Origin: Marchantia polymorpha subsp. ruderalis
Lineage: Eukaryota > Streptophyta > Marchantiopsida > Marchantiales > Marchantiaceae
DNA length: 64,000 nt
Direction of reading: 5' to 3'
Assembly (NCBI GenBank): GCA_037833965.1
Contig: AP031354.1
Location: 26,638,001 to 26,702,000, forward strand
Positions 28,663 through 43,010 of this stretch are shown in pieces. Positions within the stretch are counted from its first letter, which is position 1. Each line of letters begins with the position of its first letter. Below the pieces are notes generated by a model, which searched no databases, was not told the DNA's origin, and saw nothing but the letters and a program-made list of their open reading frames with translations. Both the position numbers and the translations under genes were made by a program.

Positions 28663-31600
28663 TTAAAAACACGAGGGGCAAGCGCGCAGACATGAGACCT
28701 TCGACCTCACACTAAGACGCTCCTCCCTTCCAGGTTCCCACTTCCCCTCCTTCGGGCTTGGGCTTGGGGCTCCCGTCCGGGCTTGTTCTTTTGGTGGGGT
28801 TCGGCCATCGTTTCTTGTTACATACGGCGCCCCTTCTCTTTCCACCGGGTCCGATGACGGGCCTGTGGAAAGGAGATCGACCCGCTTTCCGAGCCCGTTC
28901 TGATCTGATCTGAGATCAGCCTCTGGCGCGGCGGGAGAGAGAGTTAATAAAGTCGTTAAAGTTAGAGACGTCTTAGCGATGAATTAATTAATTAATACGG
29001 AGGCATGAACGTGATTGCGAAATGCTGTTGTATGTGATTGGAGTTCGTTAATGAGAGGGGGAAATTGGGGGAAATTTGTCCAACAATCCTGGTGGATTGT
29101 TTTCGACCGAAGACGCGATGTCTACGGCTCGGGCTCGGAAATCTGGTGTGAAAGGGAAGAAAATTTGTCCAGAACAAAATCTTCATCGATCGACGCACCG
29201 AGGTTGGGCTCCAAAGCTCAAAAACGCAGTTATTAAATTTCGGAATTATGATGGGACTAATACGAGGCCCACTAATCTGACCCGCAACTAGGAGATTAAT
29301 TTTGCGGGAATCAAATTTGAGTCAACAAGGGAAACTGTACTCATGTCGCAGCAGGCAATCGCCATCCAGCTTTCCGAATCCCAGTTTCTGCCACTGCACT
29401 CGATCCCTGCCCAGGTAGACATGAAGTCGCTTTTGACACTCTGAGGAGGAAGAGATATTCTGAGATTCCGTGGCCTGCTAATGAAATTATGAAATCTGCA
29501 CCACGGCCAATTTGGAGTTCATGGCAGAACGGTGACGGTGAATGCGAGAAAATCCTCTAGAGCGAGCGGTACTACATGCTCCGTCGGACGCCCGCCCCTC
29601 CCCCTTGACAGAACGATTATGACAGAACGAATGATTATTATTATTACAGTATTGCAGTGGAGCTTGCATGATCCAACATCACGCTCATCATCACTCCCTG
29701 ACCAAGCGCACCCCCCCCCCCCCACCCCCCCCTGCTGCTGCTCGCTGGCTCGCCCTTGAACGCCTTCGCACTCCAAGATACCGCTGGTTCAACACTCACC
29801 CCAGCGTCAGCATGAGTCCTCTCAGGTGTTTTCCCCCGTTCTTAAAGTTTGCTCACTCATTTTAGTCAGGCGATTGGCGACCATGATCTCCCTACCCTCC
29901 CTCTCACAATCTCTCTCTCTCTCTTCCTCTGTCGCTGTCTGTCTGTCTGTCTCTCTCTCCCTCTCTCTCTCACTCCTCGGCCCTCTGGCCACCGTGGCAC
30001 CGCCACTCCCAGCCATCCGACGACCTACAAGACACTCAAACCGTCAATCAGCATGGCCCCTCGCCTCGTACGCCTTCTATGCTTGCCTCTCTCGTCGTCG
30101 TCCGTCTGTGCTCTCCATGCACGGATCCGGGCCTCCCAGCTTCACATCTCTCCCTAGCCCCCTCCCTCCTTCGCTCCTTTGCCTGCCCCTCAGGGCTTAG
30201 CTTAGCTTAGCTTACCTTACCCCAGAGTGTCGGGCCGGAGTGGCAAACGTTAGGCCGCAGGTAGGGCCCAGGGGGGCTGCCTCTAAAGCTCCCGCTAAGC
30301 TGGGGCCCAATACTGAGGCGAGGTGTGAGAGCTGTAGAGGCCTCCCTTGACCCCACCCACCAGACATGTCTCACAAACTCCCCTTTTCACCCCACGCTCC
30401 TGCCCTCACCTTAAGTCGTTTTCGCAACGGAGCCCCTGCGACCGACGCGTGTCCTCGTCCCTCGCTTGAGAATTTTGTCCTTCCCATGAAGGAGGGCAAT
30501 CGTCACCCGCAGCCCCCGGCCCTCCGAGAGAGAGAGTCGTCGTTCCGGCACGGGTCCTCAGGTTGCTGCTCTGCCCCTCCCCCCTCCTCCGGGGGTATGT
30601 ACGTACGGGTTGTGGCCTGCTGGTGCTTGGGCTTCGGCTTACATCGACAACCGCCATACGAAGTACGCTCTAGGCAGCCCCGACAACGGCTCGACGTAAG
30701 GTTCAGGAGGGGTTTCGATCCCAGAACTCTTCCAAAGTCCATGGCTGGGGCTTGTGGGGGCTAGCTAGCCACAGCTGCTCCCCCTGAGGGCCAACATTGG
30801 GGGAATCGGCAGGAGGGAGTGGGGGACGGGGGAATGAGGAGTATACCTCTCCATTCATGTACGCATACGTATTCCTCCTCATTGTGCATTGTATCAACGA
30901 GACGCTCGTCCTCTCTCTCTGCCTCTCTCTCTCTCTATCTTTCTCTGTCTTTCTTTCGCCATGATCAAAATGTCTGTCAGTCTCACACAGTACAGCTCCA
31001 TTTAACATGTCAGAGCTTCAGGGTCGTTCGTCAGTTCTTTTTCCTCCCTCTCTCTCCCCTCTCCGCTCCACTGTTCCAATCTCTTCTCTGCACAGCAGGC
31101 TTCCACCCAACCGGCATGCTCGCTAAGCCACAACACAAATAAACAATGAGAATTGCGCCGTCGAATCTCCCCAGGTGAGCGACCACTCCACACCCCACCC
31201 TGGAAGAGTTCGCTTCCCACTCTGGAGTCGATAATCCGGTCTCCTAAGCCCCGGGAGCCGAATTATATATCACCGCCTCCGGGTCGAGCTTCAGCAAAAG
31301 CGTTCCCTCGTAGGAAGCACAGATGGAAGCTCCTGGGCTGGGCCGCCTCTGAGGCGGTAATGGAATACTGCGGCTTCTCAGAGATCTGCTCTGGTTCACA
31401 GTACTCTATAATAAGGGGCCATCGAGTGTCTCGCTCCTACAGCTCCCGACTGGGATTTGCTGCCACCACCGAAGGTAACGTTGTCTGATCGGGGTACGTG
31501 GTTTCGAGACTTTTGAGGCTCTCGGGAGCCCCGATCGGATTGCACAGAGTGCACAGATGGAGAAAGTAATAATGTTGCTGTTCGTTGTTGTTTTTTGTTA

Positions 31601-31757
31601 CGGTGGTTGTGGCCTAAGAGGGCCGTAGAGCAGGCTGTTCGAGGCAAGTCATAGCAGCAGCAGCAGCAGCGAACCGAGTGAGGGGGGAGAGAAAATGATG
31701 TCGAGAATCTATCGGGGTGCAATACCGGGTGTTTTGTATGGCGCGAGCCTAACAAAA

Positions 31758-31793
31758 CATTTAATGCCTCGCTCTGGAGCGAGGCATTAAATG
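31758..31793. repeat. Perfect hairpin, 17-bp arms, 2-base loop
   Basis: The left arm CATTTAATGCCTCGCTC is followed by TG and then its exact reverse complement. Such an exact inverted repeat decays quickly unless recent or maintained. No gene adjoins it. Confidence 0.9.
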
Positions 31794-33038
31794 GAAGAGG
31801 GTTTGATTCTCAAATACATCGAGCGAAGTTTGACAGGCGACTTGTATATTTTAATAAAGAATGAAATGCCTGGAAACAGTGGACCTAGAGCATGGTCAGA
31901 ACGTATTAAGCTAGTTCACTTGTGGAGGCTAGAATTATCTGACAAGCGATCCTGACGTTTTTCCATTGTGGGCCTTGAGCCAGTTATTAGATCTCATAAA
32001 TGCCATCATTTGCCTGAGGATTCTCACCTTTTGCTTTGTTGACCTTATCATTGAAGCAGCCAATGTCAAGAGAGAGAACTGTCATCACTGCTACAACCAG
32101 TCTCCTTATCCAGGGCTACCCTATTCTTTTACCTGAGGTATTATACAAACGGCCATGGATACGTCTCTATGATTGGCAAGCGCAATTAGGCCTACCGATG
32201 GCCAAGAGGTGACTCTGTACTGTATTTCGTCACTCATGACATCATGATTTTGTCGGCCAGCATATGCGTCACAGCATCCACTTTGCTTTCCGTTCGTTTG
32301 ACGCACTGCACGCTGGAATCTTGTCAGGAATACGCCGAATCGACGCTCGCCCGCTGCGTCTGCCTCGCTCGCATCCCCATCCGACGGCTCGAGCTCGTCG
32401 CTACTGCTCTTCTCCATGTGTATGGAACTAGCGTCAAAGGGTCATCCGAGAGGTATCATCCCGTTTAATGGCGAGCTCGCAGATTGTCTACAGCTATAAT
32501 TTTGTCACCTTCACTCCAACCAAACACATGTTGGTGGGCATACGGGATCGGATGTTCCAGCCTTCTCCAGGAACCTTTGGCCAATTCTAACGACTTTCAT
32601 GTGTTTTGAAAACGGGGGGCTAAGCTTCATGCTCCGCCTTCAGTTAATAGCGTCGAGTCGAGTGATATGTTGGCCTCTGAGGTTGCAACTCGCAAGGAAT
32701 TCCGCTCCAGCATTTGGTCAAAGCTCAGCAGCTGATCATATCCTCAAGGCTCGTACTCCTTGTTGAGCATCTTCCTCCTTGGTTTCCAGTTTGACCGCCT
32801 TAAGTGGTTATCAGTTATGCGACTGTTTGGTCTAGCTGGTCGCCATTCTTGGCTAACTAGCGCAATAATACCAATGCTTCGAATCGTGAATAGTGGAGAG
32901 ATAGAGAGCGCATAGTAACGTAGTTCAGCTGCTGTTTTACTGGTAACAATGTTTACTGCTTGTGCCAATACAATGGGTTGCATGTATCTGACCCATTTTT
33001 AATGCCATACGAACCTACAGCGAATATTTTTATGAGGT

Positions 33039-33235
33039 TTAAGCGGTGGTTAAATTCGTACTTACTGATAAACAGTGGTTACAATGATGTCACAATTTTT
33101 CCAACTACATACGATCACGAAATAGGACAATTAACAGTGAATAGTCTTCGAGCGGTGGTTAGTCTCATCCCTAAACCACTGTGTAGTGGCTTCAGTGGTG
33201 TCGCAATTTTCTTCATGACTCCCATTTTGGACTCC
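33039..33235 (+). repeat. Degenerate direct duplication with AGCGGTGGTTA motifs
   Basis: Two diverged copies start with AGCGGTGGTTA near 33042 and 33152, about 110 bp apart. Each contains a CAGTGG and a GTCACAATTT/GTCGCAATTT segment. Further GTGGTTA words occur at about 32813 and 33337. It looks like part of an old repetitive element. Confidence 0.5.
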
Positions 33236-33329
33236 AGAAACTAGATGTGCAGAAACCAAGGTTGTTAGGCACCATGGCCATTCAATGTACAAGGACAAAC
33301 AGAGTACTAAACCCAACAATATGAAGTGC

Positions 33330-33390
33330 TAGCCTGGTGGTTAAGGTCATGTGTGAGCATTAACGAAGGGCTCAATGGTTGGATTAAGGC
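33330..33390 (+). mobile_element. Possible SINE-like Pol III promoter pair
   Basis: TAGCCTGGTGG resembles a Pol III A box. About 40 bases later, GGTTGGATTAAGGCC weakly resembles a B box. The spacing is right for a tRNA-derived SINE, but the B box is poor and no poly(A/T) tail or target duplication is clear. Confidence 0.2.
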
Positions 33391-36060
33391 CAAGGCTCCA
33401 CAATATGCGTCTTCCAGTGGTTCCTCATGTCAACTGCGGTATACTGTAGGGAATCGGTTGTGTGAAACGAGTGTCTTGTTCATGATTGACCACACAAGTG
33501 CTTCATGGGTTAAGGCTTATCCGATTCCATAAAGGTTCACAAACCTCGTAGGCTAGGTCCGGTGGGCTAACAAAGAATCAAAACTTTTCAAAGTTAGAGA
33601 GAAGGAAAGAAGGAAAGAATTACGTCCAATTTGGCCCACGGTCCCGCAAATGAGCTGGAACCACTGCTACTTCTAAAGCATGGATCTTGAATGCTAACGA
33701 ACACCTGCGGAGATGGGAGAAATCCTCGTACATTACAGTGGCTCTCACAGTGGTGACATTGTTTTCCGCTGTGCGACAAATCTTGCAGCAAAAACCGGTT
33801 CACCTGCAACGAAATTCCACCTAAAAAAATACAGCCTCTCCGAGTACAACATGAGGAAGCATTACAGTCTACTCGAGTAGATTCAGACCTTCAGTCGCTA
33901 CGCATATCTCTCTCTGTCTCTCTCTGTACATATAGTTGGTACATGTCGTACGTTCAGTATAAGGATCTGAATTCGCCCAAACAAGGAAACCAGAGACCGA
34001 CTGAGCACGTATCTCATCATTTGGGCAACTGATGTTCGCACCTACAGTACAGGAATACAGGTCCTGGCGTCAAGAACTACCAAAAGTGGGCAGTTTCGTG
34101 GGTATAACAAGGGACTCCTGAAGATACTATTGCAACTATTGCAGATGGTACATGGTACGCCGATATTACTCATGACTTCCTAGAAAGGTCTGGGGTGCTA
34201 CCGACGGCTGGATACTTGTGCACGGAGCTTATTTTGAAGATGATTGTCATAAATTATAAATATTCTAACGCGCACATAGAGTACAGTACATGACGTACTG
34301 AGGCATTATCCGTGGCCATTGGTCCAGTGCCTCTAACCACGCAGTTCGCAATCCACTCTCGTCCCTGGTTGGCGATGGTGAAGCTGATGAGAGAGAGACA
34401 CCTGAAGCTGATGAGAGAGAGACACTGTGCCTGGCAACCGCAGTCGCAGTCTCAGTCTGAGTCTCGATCTACATGCGTACCGCTTTGGCTTTGGCTCCGA
34501 GAGTCCGAGCGAGCACCATCACGGGGGCCCATACACATCTCTACGGATGCGAGGAAGCCAAATCATTCCCATTGCTCTCTCGAATCTTCTTATTCATAAC
34601 ACTCCAGCCCAATTCAATCCTCTCGTCGCCTCTTCTCAACTTACGAGCTCTCTCTCGCTTGCTCGAGCTCGAAGTTCGAACCGCATGCTCGAAGAAACGA
34701 ATGAGCGAGCGAGCGAGAGAGTCCAGTACATGGTCGCTCCCAGCCCCAAGGTGGTCGAATGCCCACCCCAGCCAGAATCTCCCAGAATACTCAATCTGTC
34801 CCCTAAACCGTGATTACGCTAACTACAAGGCAGAAGGCAGAAGGAGATCGGTAGTACTGGGAGGAGCAAATTTAAGCTGTCTGCCAGGAGACCGATGCGT
34901 ACAGAACGCTTCGAGCTGCGTGCAGCCGGAGGGAAAGGGCTCTCGCTTCGGGTACGAGGTTGCGAAATTTCCCCTAAAATAAGAACAGTCCGGAAAGTTC
35001 CCCACAATGCAATGCGGCCAGCAGCAGCCATGAGCCAGCAGCCGCACCGTGGAAAGGAGCACCACCCAGATAATCACTAATTACGCTCCGTAATGAGCTC
35101 GCTCCACTGCCGTAACTCGGGCACAGGCTCGTAAGCACGAGGGAGTCCACGTGTCCGCCACTGTACCGTCAGAAATGCTTCTTAGCGCTGGAGTACTCTG
35201 CACACTTGAGGGGCTTGAGGTCCGAGGGAGATCGACGATTCGAGAACGCTGCATCGGTGGCTCGGCCGACGACGGTCGTCTATCGGGGATCTCCGCAAGT
35301 AATGTAGTTTACGTTGCCTAAGTACCGTCCTGGGGCTGGGGCGGGCTGGGGCTGGGGCTGGACCTGTGGGGCTGTCAGAGGGCTTGCCTGGAACGAAACC
35401 TCTCTCCTGCGCTTAGCGCCTGCTGGGCTTACATTAGCCCTGCCACTGGGATCCGGCATCATAAGTGCCCCATAAGTACCTGCTTTGCTTCGGGTTCGCG
35501 CACAAGTACGGTTGGTGCTCGTCCTTGCTCTTTTCCGTCCCCCGAGCCCTGCTGACGTGGCGGCTGACCTCAGCAGCCCGAACACGACCGTCAAGCTGCC
35601 TGCACAACGGCCCCAACTAACGTCGAGGCGAGAACGTACGTGGTCTTGCCTACGGGTGCCCGACGGACGCCGACAACCCTAACTACGTTGCAGTCCGTCA
35701 TTCTGCGCCCGCGCGCGAAGCGTACATAGTGAGACATTCACGTCACTGCGCGGTCAGCTCGGAGTTATGGCCGCCTCGGTCGACGGGGGCGCGACGCATC
35801 GAGGCGGCCCGCGGATTGACCGAACGGACCAACTGCGTTGATTACGCTGAACTATGTATGGCGTGGATGACAGACGGGCCTCTTCGGATATGGCAGGTTT
35901 GGCTTCGGATTACGTCTCCGACGTCAAAGCTCACCTTCCTCCTGTGGCCTTACGTTGTTTCCGATGAAGTACACGATTTTACATGACAATTTTCAGAACG
36001 TATTGCGGAGCTTGGAAACGTAAATCATAAGTGCCAGTGGAGTGCTTGGAACGAACAAGG

Positions 36061-39000
36061 AAAAAGTACACACCTCTTTTCGAATTCCATGATTTTTTAA
36101 TCCCAGCTTGATGTCACTTTTCTGGATTGGTAAAGTGGAGTCATCGAACGATCACAGATCGGTCAGATATTTCTGATGGCCTCGAAATATTTCGTCTCTA
36201 AGCAAGTATACAATTTTCCATCCATCATGCTTCAGAATTGTTGTAGTTAACATCACTCTCAGGATTCTTCGTACGTAACTGACCATCATCATTTATCATT
36301 CACGAAGTTTGACATTAGAGATAAAGGGGTTCTCCATGGCCTACGCGTCTATGCGTCTACGCAGATGCATTAGCGAATGCACGTTGTTATAAACAACCTG
36401 AAGTCTTGCTTAGAATACTCGAGGATGAGATTATTGGTCCATTGAGATCTTCTCCGCACATAGCTCTACAGTCTCAAAAGGGGTGTGGTGGCAATATTTT
36501 CATCTTTAAGGTCTCTGTGTATCTTTTAATATGGTGAATAAACAATATGCATACGCGTCAGTTTAATTCATTGCCTCCCAATTAACGCCCTCTAGTTATT
36601 CTAACTCAAAGGTGGTGTATGTGTATATAATAGATATATATAAAGATACACAAGTCAACCGAAACCTCCTTTTGGCAAAAAACTTGTTAGTTAATTGATT
36701 CGTGGAGGAATGATCCTCGTACGTGAGAAGTATATGAATCACTATATATATTCATATTGATCTAAATTGAAGAGAAACTGTTGTAACTATAGAGAGAGAA
36801 GCTTGATAATTAACTCAGTTGACTTCCCCAATTGATATCTAAACGGTTAACTTTTCTGTAATATAATTCAAAAAAATTATAGCATAATGCGATTCAAGTG
36901 TATGGATAATTCATGTTATCAATCTTTTCCAGCAGCCAATATGAAGAAAAAATGATTGAATAAAGTTTTGGGGCATCAAGCATATTCCTGAAACAAATAA
37001 TTGATTTTTATTTTTTTGAAACTTTAGCCTATTGAGATAGTACTCAGATGGGAAATCTGCATATGAAAAATCTATGACTTGAAACCAAAATAAGACGTAC
37101 TTATATAAAAAATCTACATTATTCACGGAAATCCAAGTGCAAAACATTCATTTACCCTAAATTCAAATCGAGATTAACAATTACTTCCACCTAGACTTAG
37201 AAAAAATTATGAAACATTCTGTATTTAAAAAATTCAGATCCAATGCGATGGATGAAGAATGAAAGATATGGAATATCATAAACTTGGCTTGGTTTCATTT
37301 GTTTTAAATTTGCTTCCCCTCCAAAGATATTGACTCTTGATGTATACACAAACACAATTTTTAATATCTGATTCAAATATATCAATATTAAAGAAATTTT
37401 TTTGGGATCAGAGATTATTTATAAAAATGTTAAAGTTGGTAACCTAATGTAATGTATGGTATTATAAGTATGAGCAATTAAAAGATTTTGATTAGAAACT
37501 TATGGGTTAATATAAGTTCAACTTGGTATCCAACATAAATTTAATTGTTTAAATTTTAAAATCTTAAAATTTGTCAGAACTTTCAATCGAAAAAGTCTGA
37601 CTTAAAATGTATGAAATATAAACATCATCATGTTTATAATCTTCATACATACATCATGTACATAAAACTTCAGTGTAGTGTATGTGTCACCGGATTTATA
37701 CCAGAAAGTTTTTTTCCCATTTGGTGGATATCATCTCACTACTTTACAAGCATAAAACACGGGTTTAAATATGTAATAGTAGCACTTGGCTTGGAGCTAA
37801 AACAGATCACAATTTTAACTTAAAAGTGAAGTCAAGAAGATACTCTACATTGTCTTAAGTAAATATTCTATTTTGGCATAAACTATTTTATATAATTTCT
37901 GAGAACAAGTTTGTATCTCTTGGTAGATTTGACTCATTCATAAATTCTCTATATCGCCTCTCGTCAAAGCATTCTTTTGAACATGGAGAGACTAGAAAAG
38001 AGTAGAAAATGTTGATACTTATTTTGCATATTGTAATGCTATATATTTTTCAACAGGGAAGGTGAGATAATTTAATTTAATTTTCCAGGGTTATTTACAT
38101 AGAACACTGCAGTATATGATATCAAGACATATTATATCTACAGAAATTTGAATGGTCTTTGGAGTATTTTTCCAAATCTTCATATTGTTGTGAAATTTTT
38201 TCTTCCAATTTCCATTTTCTTGCACTAATTCAACAATTAAATAAGTTGAAAACTAAGAAGGCCAAATTTATTCATGATTTTTTTGAATTTTGAGCATAAA
38301 TGCATATAAACATAAGATAGTTTGTAAAGGAATTGTGAAATTTCAAACGCTTGTACTAACAGCACTTTTTCACTGGAGTCAAGTACAAGTTGAATATTTT
38401 TCATGTCTAATGTATCATTTCTTGGCAAGAGATGAAAATCTAACAATCAAAATTGCACAAAAACCATGATTGGATTGATTTAAATACATAAATGAAGACT
38501 TTAATTACTAATACATCAATATTGATAAAAAAAGAGGAAAAAACTATTTTCATGACTATATAATTAATTTTATTAAAAATATTAAGAAATAATAATGTAA
38601 TGTTTTGTGTATGTTTCAACCAAAGCTTCTTAAGAGCAGATTGTGATGTCAAAATTTGACATAATTGTATTCAAAAGATTGTATTGGTTGCAAAACTGAA
38701 AATATTTTGCAATTGGTGAATTGAAGAATGGTGTAAACATTTTTTGCAATAAAAAGCACACATCAGCATACTTAGAATTTTTTGCTATAAATTATAATTA
38801 CATATAATCATACAGCAATCGTAAAAATTGAATTTGAACAAAATTTCAATATCAGTTAATTGTTTCTGTATCATCAATTTATGACGTTCTGAGTTAGTGT
38901 AAATGATTATTGAATAATTTAAGATGTTCATTGTATTTGTTATTATTAAAAAAGTTCCATTTTTGAAATTTTATCAATTGTGCATTGATTTTTAAGTATT

Positions 39001-42000
39001 ATAATATGTATAATAAATTGTTAAATTTTTAACCATTTATTTTTTATTAATTATTACAAAAAAATATTTTTTGACTAACAAACATAAATCTATAAAATAA
39101 TGATATTCATATATATAAAATTAATAATATATTTCATAGAGTAAATAACACTTAAATTTTTTCAATTTCTTTAACTCTTTCCTATTTTCTGTTGTTCTTC
39201 ATGTAGGCTGATAAATAATTAGATAATATTAAATTCAAAAGTTTTAATATTTGAATAATGTATTACTAAGCTTCAAAAAATTTAGAAATCAATATCATAA
39301 GGAATATGTTTAAAAACATATATTTTTGAAATTTTAGATGCTTTATAAAACACTTTATAAGTTTTTTAATTTTTAATTTGTTCTTTTATTTAGTATTAAA
39401 ATGTATATATGTATAAGATACATGCACAAATTTTTTTTAAATGTAATATTATTTCAAATTTTTTTTTGTACATAGGTATTACTTAATATTATCTTTTCAA
39501 CCTTTTTCTTATAGATTGAACTAAAATCGTATTTGATCAAATTCAATAGCTTTATGGTCTTTTTATTAATTTTTGCGATTATGGTTGATACATTTACGCT
39601 GTCGTATGAGTACAATATTAAATCTTATAAGCAATACTTTGGCTATTACTTCTCATACTCATCAGATTCAAAAGGATGGGTGAAGTAATGAATCTAAAGT
39701 GTTAATTAGAAAGTGAAAAATTCCAAAAAGACAAACATATTCAACTTATATTCATATTATAATATATTTTTAGTCAGCTTCAAATCCCCATAAAGGAATG
39801 AAGTTTGAGTATGCAATTATTTTTTTGTATGCTTTGATATAGATTTTCGTAAAAGAGCTTCAATCGAATTGCTTTCAAGATTTTATGAAGAAAGATTTGT
39901 AATTCTTTACCGAGATCAAAAATTTAAATGACATAAAATTCTTACAGAACATATCAAACTTGCTCATCCTATTGTCTTCATCATTTTTACCAACTTTTCT
40001 TCTCATTGCTCTCATCATTGCGTTGCATGAGCTGACTGATTTTCAAGGTTCTATACAATTTATGATGTGCTACTTTACAAAGATTAAAATTGAAAAAACA
40101 TACAAAATGAAAATGCACTTTTTAGGCTTGCTCATCCCATCGTCTTCAGCATTTATTTCGACTTTCTCTTTTTCATTGCTGTCATTGTTGCATCGCACTA
40201 GCTTTTGTTAAACCAACTTTCTCTTTCTCACTGCCTTCATGGTTGTATTGCACCAGCTGAGTGGCTTTCAAGATTCTGTAAAGAAAATGGTGTGCTATTT
40301 GATTAAGATCAAAAATTGAAATGACATTAATATTCTTGTGAATATTTCAGGCTTGTTCATCCTATTGTCTTTAGCACTTTACCAGCTTTCTTTTCTATTG
40401 CTCTCATAATTGTATCACACCAGCTGAACGTTCTATAAATAAACTGATGGCTACTAGTCTAAGTTAGAAAATTGAAATAACACTGAAAATACTTGCTTGA
40501 CTTTATAAATCTAGCATTCCTACCAACATTCTAATTCTCATTACTCTTGTCGCAGCATCGCACGAGATCATTGTCCTTGAAGTACATAGCGTTCTAGGTG
40601 AGATTTAGTATGCAATTTAAATATAGGATTCGCCAGAGTATGATAATGAAATTTTTTTCTTAGATTTTAGTTGGTGTCCACATTCACTGTGTTTGATTTC
40701 AATGCACAAGCAACATTGTGCACCGTTTCCACTACTTCTAGAAGAATAATATGAGAAAAAATTGCACTTTTACTCATGTGATATGTTATGTCACGCAACA
40801 ATTACCACTGCATCGCCTTCACCTAATCAAACTTGACAAGGTTTCGTAAGTTATGCTCCTGGCCATCAAATGTATATTCAAAACGAAAGCGGTGATAACT
40901 GATACAGTGTTCGAAATTGCAATGATACCATATTCTATTGGTCATAGTTTTGGCGTGATATTGAGAAGTGAAATCAGAAAATTGATATTGTAAAGCATCA
41001 ACTTGATGCTTTAGCATATGTATAACATAATTGTCCATAAATGATAAAACTTTGCGGCCTGCTATTCTTTATAATCATCCAGATTTTTTTATCTATTTTA
41101 AAAAAATGCCAGATTGCATCAAAGATTTCTTGATTATCTAGTCATGAAAACTGAAGTGGTCTTTGGACAATCATTTGAAACACCGCGGAGATTTTTAAAG
41201 GGCTTAGCGTATGTCTTCAGTCGGCATATTTTTGTGAAGTCAATGGAAACTGGCCTTTATTCCTTTTTAAACCAACCGATACAAACAAAGACATGTTGTA
41301 TATGACTCGCGTTTTTAGATTAGATGTCTGTATTTATCTCATCCATGCTGTAGAAATCACAGGTCTACAATTGTTAGAGTATTTTAGCAGAATTTAGATA
41401 TCGCAGCCTAAGCCATCTTGTTGTCTGCAAATGCTGATTCACCTCAAATCTTTTGATTCAATCTTTACTGCACACAAAAGTTTTGCATCCAATTCTGAGA
41501 CAATTTGAAGGTTTAGAGAGTTTTTGAGATTTCCAGATCCTCATAGAATCTATGAGACTTCTCTTGGATCAACTCATATTTTAAATAATACAAATTTGTT
41601 TGCAATTATTGATAAAGAATTCTCAACTTTTGAATAATTGACGCAAGAAGGAAGTTTAAGTTTTAGATTGCATGCATCCATGTAATAGAACTATTTTGTA
41701 TATTGAGATTTTTTTATATGACTTTCTAAGATTTAGACTTAAAAATTTAAAAATCTACAACTATTAATGCCTCATTTTTTATAATGCCACTCTTAGTGTT
41801 AAAATTTGAAAACTCAAAATTTTGCAATATTCTATGTGGCAAACTGTTCATGTGTGAGCTTTATGTTTGTGGAGATATGACGGTTGAACAATGCGGTTGG
41901 ACGCTTTTTAAGCGAACATCAAAATCACTAAAATTGTACCATGACCTCAATGTTTGGCATAGATCATGCAATTGGGTACTTCTTTATTACATAATAGAGC

Positions 42001-43010
42001 CGAAAGGCTGTTTGCAAGAGATAATGCTGCAAAAACTATGTAGATTCAGCATCTATGCAATTTTGCATGTATATTTCTAAGTTTCTTCTAAGTTTCTTTG
42101 CATGGAATAACCTGGCATATAGAATAGAAATGAGGACCAACGTGTTTAATACTTATGCGAGATAAGTTATTAGAATACTAGGGCTGATCTACCTCTTACT
42201 CTGAAAAAGATGCATGCTTCTGGATCTTGACTACCATGCATTTGGACTTTCACTCGTAGCGCAGGCTAATTTTTGTAAAGAGATGAATTTCTGAGTTGAA
42301 TTAGTTCTATTATTTTTGCTATTCATTTGTGTGCATGATATTACTTTTTATCTACTTGTTATTATATGACTAGTATTCTGTTCCAAAGGCAATATATAAC
42401 TTTCCTATGTCATAAAGTATGTTATAAATGTAATTTCTTTTGTCATGATATGACATCAAGAGTTTAAAACCAACCTTGTAGTCAATTGAAATTATGACCA
42501 ACCTATACTTTCTTAGGAGATATCATGTGATGGAAGTAGTATATGTGATTATAGATTCAAATAAAAGTTGTATTATGAAAAGTCATTTGCATTCTATCAA
42601 GAGAAATAGGTGATTATCAATAATCACATATTTTACTACTACATAGATACTATCAATATCTATGTTGTCCCTGAGATTTTTTATGAAAGCACCTTTTTTG
42701 GTCATATTGTATAGTATTGTTTCAGCAACATGTTGCCATTGATGTAAAGAGAGCAAGAATTTATGAAATAGATGACGTGAGGGTTGATAGTAGTCTCATG
42801 TAATATGTAGACTAGATGGCCTAGTTAAATGGGAAATATTAGGTGTAGTATGGCATATTTCTTGTTGTCATGCTATTGGGGCTAGCCTCATACTCCCCTT
42901 TTGGTATCATCCATGTAAGGATTGATGAGATCCATCTGACCTCTTTGCTGTATATATCTTCCACCTTTCTTATCTTCTTCACTGCTTGGCTTCTTATCCT
43001 CATATTATAA
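36061..43010. other. AT-rich block 3
   Basis: About 7 kb of AT-rich DNA. ORFs such as 36911-37147 (minus), 41113-41305 (plus) and 41784-42080 (plus) show no recognisable domain. The degenerate tandem array at 39890-40590 is the only clear structure. The sequence near 42890-42920 resembles polypurine/primer-site text of an LTR element but is not decisive. Confidence 0.4.
39890..40590 (+). repeat. Degenerate tandem array, about four units
   Basis: A unit containing GGCTTGCTCATCCTATTGTC, then a TTTCTCATTGCTCTCAT-type segment, then GCATCGCACCAGCTGA, then AAGATCAAAAATTGAAATGACA recurs four times with indels. Starts fall near 39957, 40125, 40212 (partial) and 40351. Unit length varies from roughly 90 to 230 bp. 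It is an old tandem repeat or repeated domain of a transposon leader. Confidence 0.65.

Larger units (their letters stand above)
28061..36060. other. GC-rich gene-poor block
   Basis: No convincing gene in 8 kb. It has CT runs near 29910-29975 and 30908-30950, GAGC/GCGA runs near 34690-34720, and G-rich runs near 28622 and 35333. The minus-strand ORF at 32121-32417 starts with an acidic Ser-rich segment but has no family match I know. Overlapping ORFs in conflicting frames are typical of noncoding GC-rich DNA. Confidence 0.4.

Noticed and set aside
30600-30730. tRNA- or SINE-like B box (GGTTTCGATCCC)
   Set aside because: The only A-box-like word is about 100 bases upstream, too far, and no cloverleaf can be drawn.
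32121-32417. 98-codon minus-strand ORF with acidic start
   Set aside because: No known motif, no nearby splice structure and no promoter; not distinguishable from chance.
42880-42930. Copia primer-binding site (TGGTATCA) or polypurine tract
   Set aside because: Only eight bases fit a primer site and no LTR pair flanks it.
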